Notes under the pieces: model-generated
Database searches by the model: none
The model's input: the letters and a program-made list of their open reading frames with translations, nothing else
What the model was told of the DNA's origin: nothing
Shown here: in pieces, positions 16,055-17,134 of the stretch
How the letters are laid out: every line of letters begins with the position of its first letter
Position numbering within the stretch: position 1 is the stretch's first letter
Assembly (NCBI GenBank): GCA_002329485.1
Contig: DCTZ01000043.1
Coordinates: 12,297-29,430 of the forward strand
DNA length: 17,134 nucleotides
Direction of reading: 5' to 3'
Source of the DNA: Caryophanales bacterium UBA1427
GTDB lineage: Bacteria > Bacillota_I > Bacilli_A > ML615J-28 > CAG-313
Program-made: the position numbers and the translations under genes

Positions 16055-17061
16055 AAGATTTGGCCAAAGAAACCGGTTATTCGGTTGCCACTGTTTCCAA
16101 AGCTTTGAACGATTATCCCGATGTTTCTCCCAAAACCAAAAAAGCAATCATGGCCAAAGCCAAAGAACTCGGTTATTTTCCGAATTCTTTCGGAAAAAAT
16201 TTGGTTACCAAAAGATCGTTTACCATCGGAGTGGTCTTCGAAGAACAATCCGGCGTGGGATTATCGCATCCTTTCTTCGGAGAAGTTTTAAGTATCATCA
16301 AAACCCACATCGAAATGCACGGATACGATATGCTTCTGATGAGCAAAAAAATCGGCTCTTTCGTCAGATCATATATGGATCACTGTTATCAGAAGGGCGT
16401 TGACGGGGTTATCGTCATCAGTGCCGATTTGGACAAGGAAAACTACAACCGTTTAATCGAAAGCAGTTTGCCGATGGTTTTGATTGATTTCCAAAACGAT
16501 GTCAAAAACACCATTTATACCAACAACTACAAATCGACCTTTGAATCGGTCAAGTATCTGGTCGACAGAGGACACAAAAAAATCGGTTATATTCGCGGGG
16601 ACTTAAACCGTTTTACCGGTAAGGAACGCTATGCGGGATTTCTTGCGGGGTGCAAACATTTCGGGCTTCCCGTTTCGGACGATTTGATTTTCGACGGTCG
16701 CCAATATTTGTTTGCCGAAGGGGAAAAAGTGGCGGGTTTCATCAAACAGATGTCCGATCCCCCGACCGCAATCCTTTGCGCGAGCGATACCTTGGCCATC
16801 GGTTTGATGAAAGGATTGCTCAATCACGGAATCCGGGTTCCGGAAGATATCTCCATCATGGGATTTGACGATATCCGGATGGCGGCCCAGATCTTTCCGG
16901 CTTTGACGACGGTGGCCCAGGACAAGCAAACCATCGGAAAGCGGGCGGCCGAAAAATTAATCGACCAAATCAACAATCCGCACCAACAGGTCGAGGCCAT
17001 CATGGTAGACGGAATGATTATCGAACGTCAGACGGTTTTGGACTTGACCAAAAAACAATAA
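16042..17061 (+). CDS. LacI-family transcriptional regulator
   Basis: 339 residues, normal family length. Residues 3-22 form the helix-turn-helix (IKDLAKETGYSVATVSKALN) and GYFPNSFGKNL is the hinge region; Gly-Lys replaces the more usual Ala-Arg there. The sugar-sensing domain follows from about 60 (TIGVVFEE, DGVIVISADL, GHKKIGYIRGD, ILCASDTLAIGLMKGL, SIMGFDDIRMA), as in periplasmic-binding-protein-like effector domains. The SD AAAGGAGGG (16028-16035) lies within the GH3 gene, which it overlaps by 13 bases, so it is translated from the same transcript. Being last in the array, it probably autoregulates and controls the upstream promoter, which lies outside the window; no convincing operator is visible inside. 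Confidence 0.95.
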   Translation: MVNIKDLAKETGYSVATVSKALNDYPDVSPKTKKAIMAKAKELGYFPNSFGKNLVTKRSFTIGVVFEEQSGVGLSHPFFGEVLSIIKTHIEMHGYDMLLMSKKIGSFVRSYMDHCYQKGVDGVIVISADLDKENYNRLIESSLPMVLIDFQNDVKNTIYTNNYKSTFESVKYLVDRGHKKIGYIRGDLNRFTGKERYAGFLAGCKHFGLPVSDDLIFDGRQYLFAEGEKVAGFIKQMSDPPTAILCASDTLAIGLMKGLLNHGIRVPEDISIMGFDDIRMAAQIFPALTTVAQDKQTIGKRAAEKLIDQINNPHQQVEAIMVDGMIIERQTVLDLTKKQ

Positions 17062-17066
17062 TCAAC

Positions 17067-17096
17067 AAAAAAAGGTTTCTGCCGGAACCTTTTTTT
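17067..17096 (+). terminator. Strong intrinsic terminator after the regulator gene
   Basis: Bases 17067-17079 can pair with 17084-17096 around a TGCC loop: AAAAAAAGGTT opposite AACCTTTTTTT, plus one T-G and one C-G pair. The T run follows the GC core directly. It starts 5 bases after the regulator stop and marks the end of the polycistronic array. The A-tract opposite the T-tract makes it near-symmetric, so it could also work for transcripts coming from the right. Confidence 0.92.
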
Positions 17097-17106
17097 ATTT
17101 TTCTTA

Positions 17107-17134
17107 TTGCATTTTTGTCCTGAATAAGGTATAA
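17107..17134 (+). promoter_or_regulatory. Possible sigma-70-type promoter for a downstream gene, cut by the window end
   Basis: TTGCAT at 17107-17112 is 17 bases from TATAA at 17130-17134, which would be a good -10 if the next base is T. The -35 matches only the TTG part well. The position just after a terminator is sensible. The last base of the -10 is outside the window. Confidence 0.3.

Noticed and set aside
1..17134. CRISPR arrays, tRNA or rRNA genes, insertion sequences, transposases, phage genes
   Set aside because: No regularly spaced direct repeats, cloverleaf-like or rRNA-like stretches, or transposase/integrase proteins were seen; nearly all bases are in protein-coding genes on one strand.

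Overview
All genes in this window lie on the + strand and form one tightly packed, apparently polycistronic array for capturing, importing and hydrolysing an extracellular glycan. The gaps are 3 to 54 bases or short overlaps, and no promoter is visible inside. The array enters from upstream of base 1 and ends at a strong intrinsic terminator at 17067-17096. The transporter families, Gram-positive style Shine-Dalgarno (SD) sites (AAGGAGG, GAGGTG), the lipobox and the short signal peptides suggest a Bacillota or related low/mid-GC wall-less or near-wall-less lineage. The exact lineage cannot be fixed from sequence reading alone. TGA ends three genes (12148-12150, 13035-13037, 13991-13993) and Trp is TGG, so the Mycoplasma code (TGA = Trp) does not apply.

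Layout: (i) 1-1569, C-terminal 522 residues of a secreted protein with two carbohydrate-binding-like modules and two fibronectin-III-like modules; its catalytic part, if any, lies upstream. (ii) 1586-2950, a lipoprotein sugar-binding protein (SBP1). (iii) 2951-3004, the only sizeable internal gap, holding a GC-rich hairpin and a second hairpin that covers the next SD. (iv) 3005-5965, a 986-residue fusion of two jelly-roll-like modules, a helical linker and a family-1 solute-binding domain (SBP2). (v) 5969-7769, a first MalF/MalG-type permease pair. (vi) 7779-9827, a secreted NHL-propeller/TPR protein with a C-terminal Yip1-like membrane domain. (vii) 9820-12150, a membrane-anchored DUF5696-like protein. 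(viii) 12150-13993, a second MalF/MalG-type permease pair. (ix) 13997-16054, a cytoplasmic GH3 glycosidase with both catalytic residues visible. (x) 16042-17061, a LacI-family regulator.

Working model: secreted module-rich enzymes bind and cut a glycan, probably a beta-linked one given the GH3 and CBM4/9-like modules. SBP1 and the SBP2 fusion then deliver oligosaccharides to two importers, and the GH3 enzyme splits them inside the cell. The LacI protein probably senses a product and controls the array. No ABC ATPase is encoded here, so a shared MsmK/MalK-type ATPase elsewhere is expected. The most intriguing part is the block from 3005 to 13993: fused SBP, permease pair, NHL-TPR-Yip1 protein, DUF5696-like protein, permease pair. 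It looks like an enlarged importer with dedicated extracytoplasmic and membrane partners whose jobs are not established.
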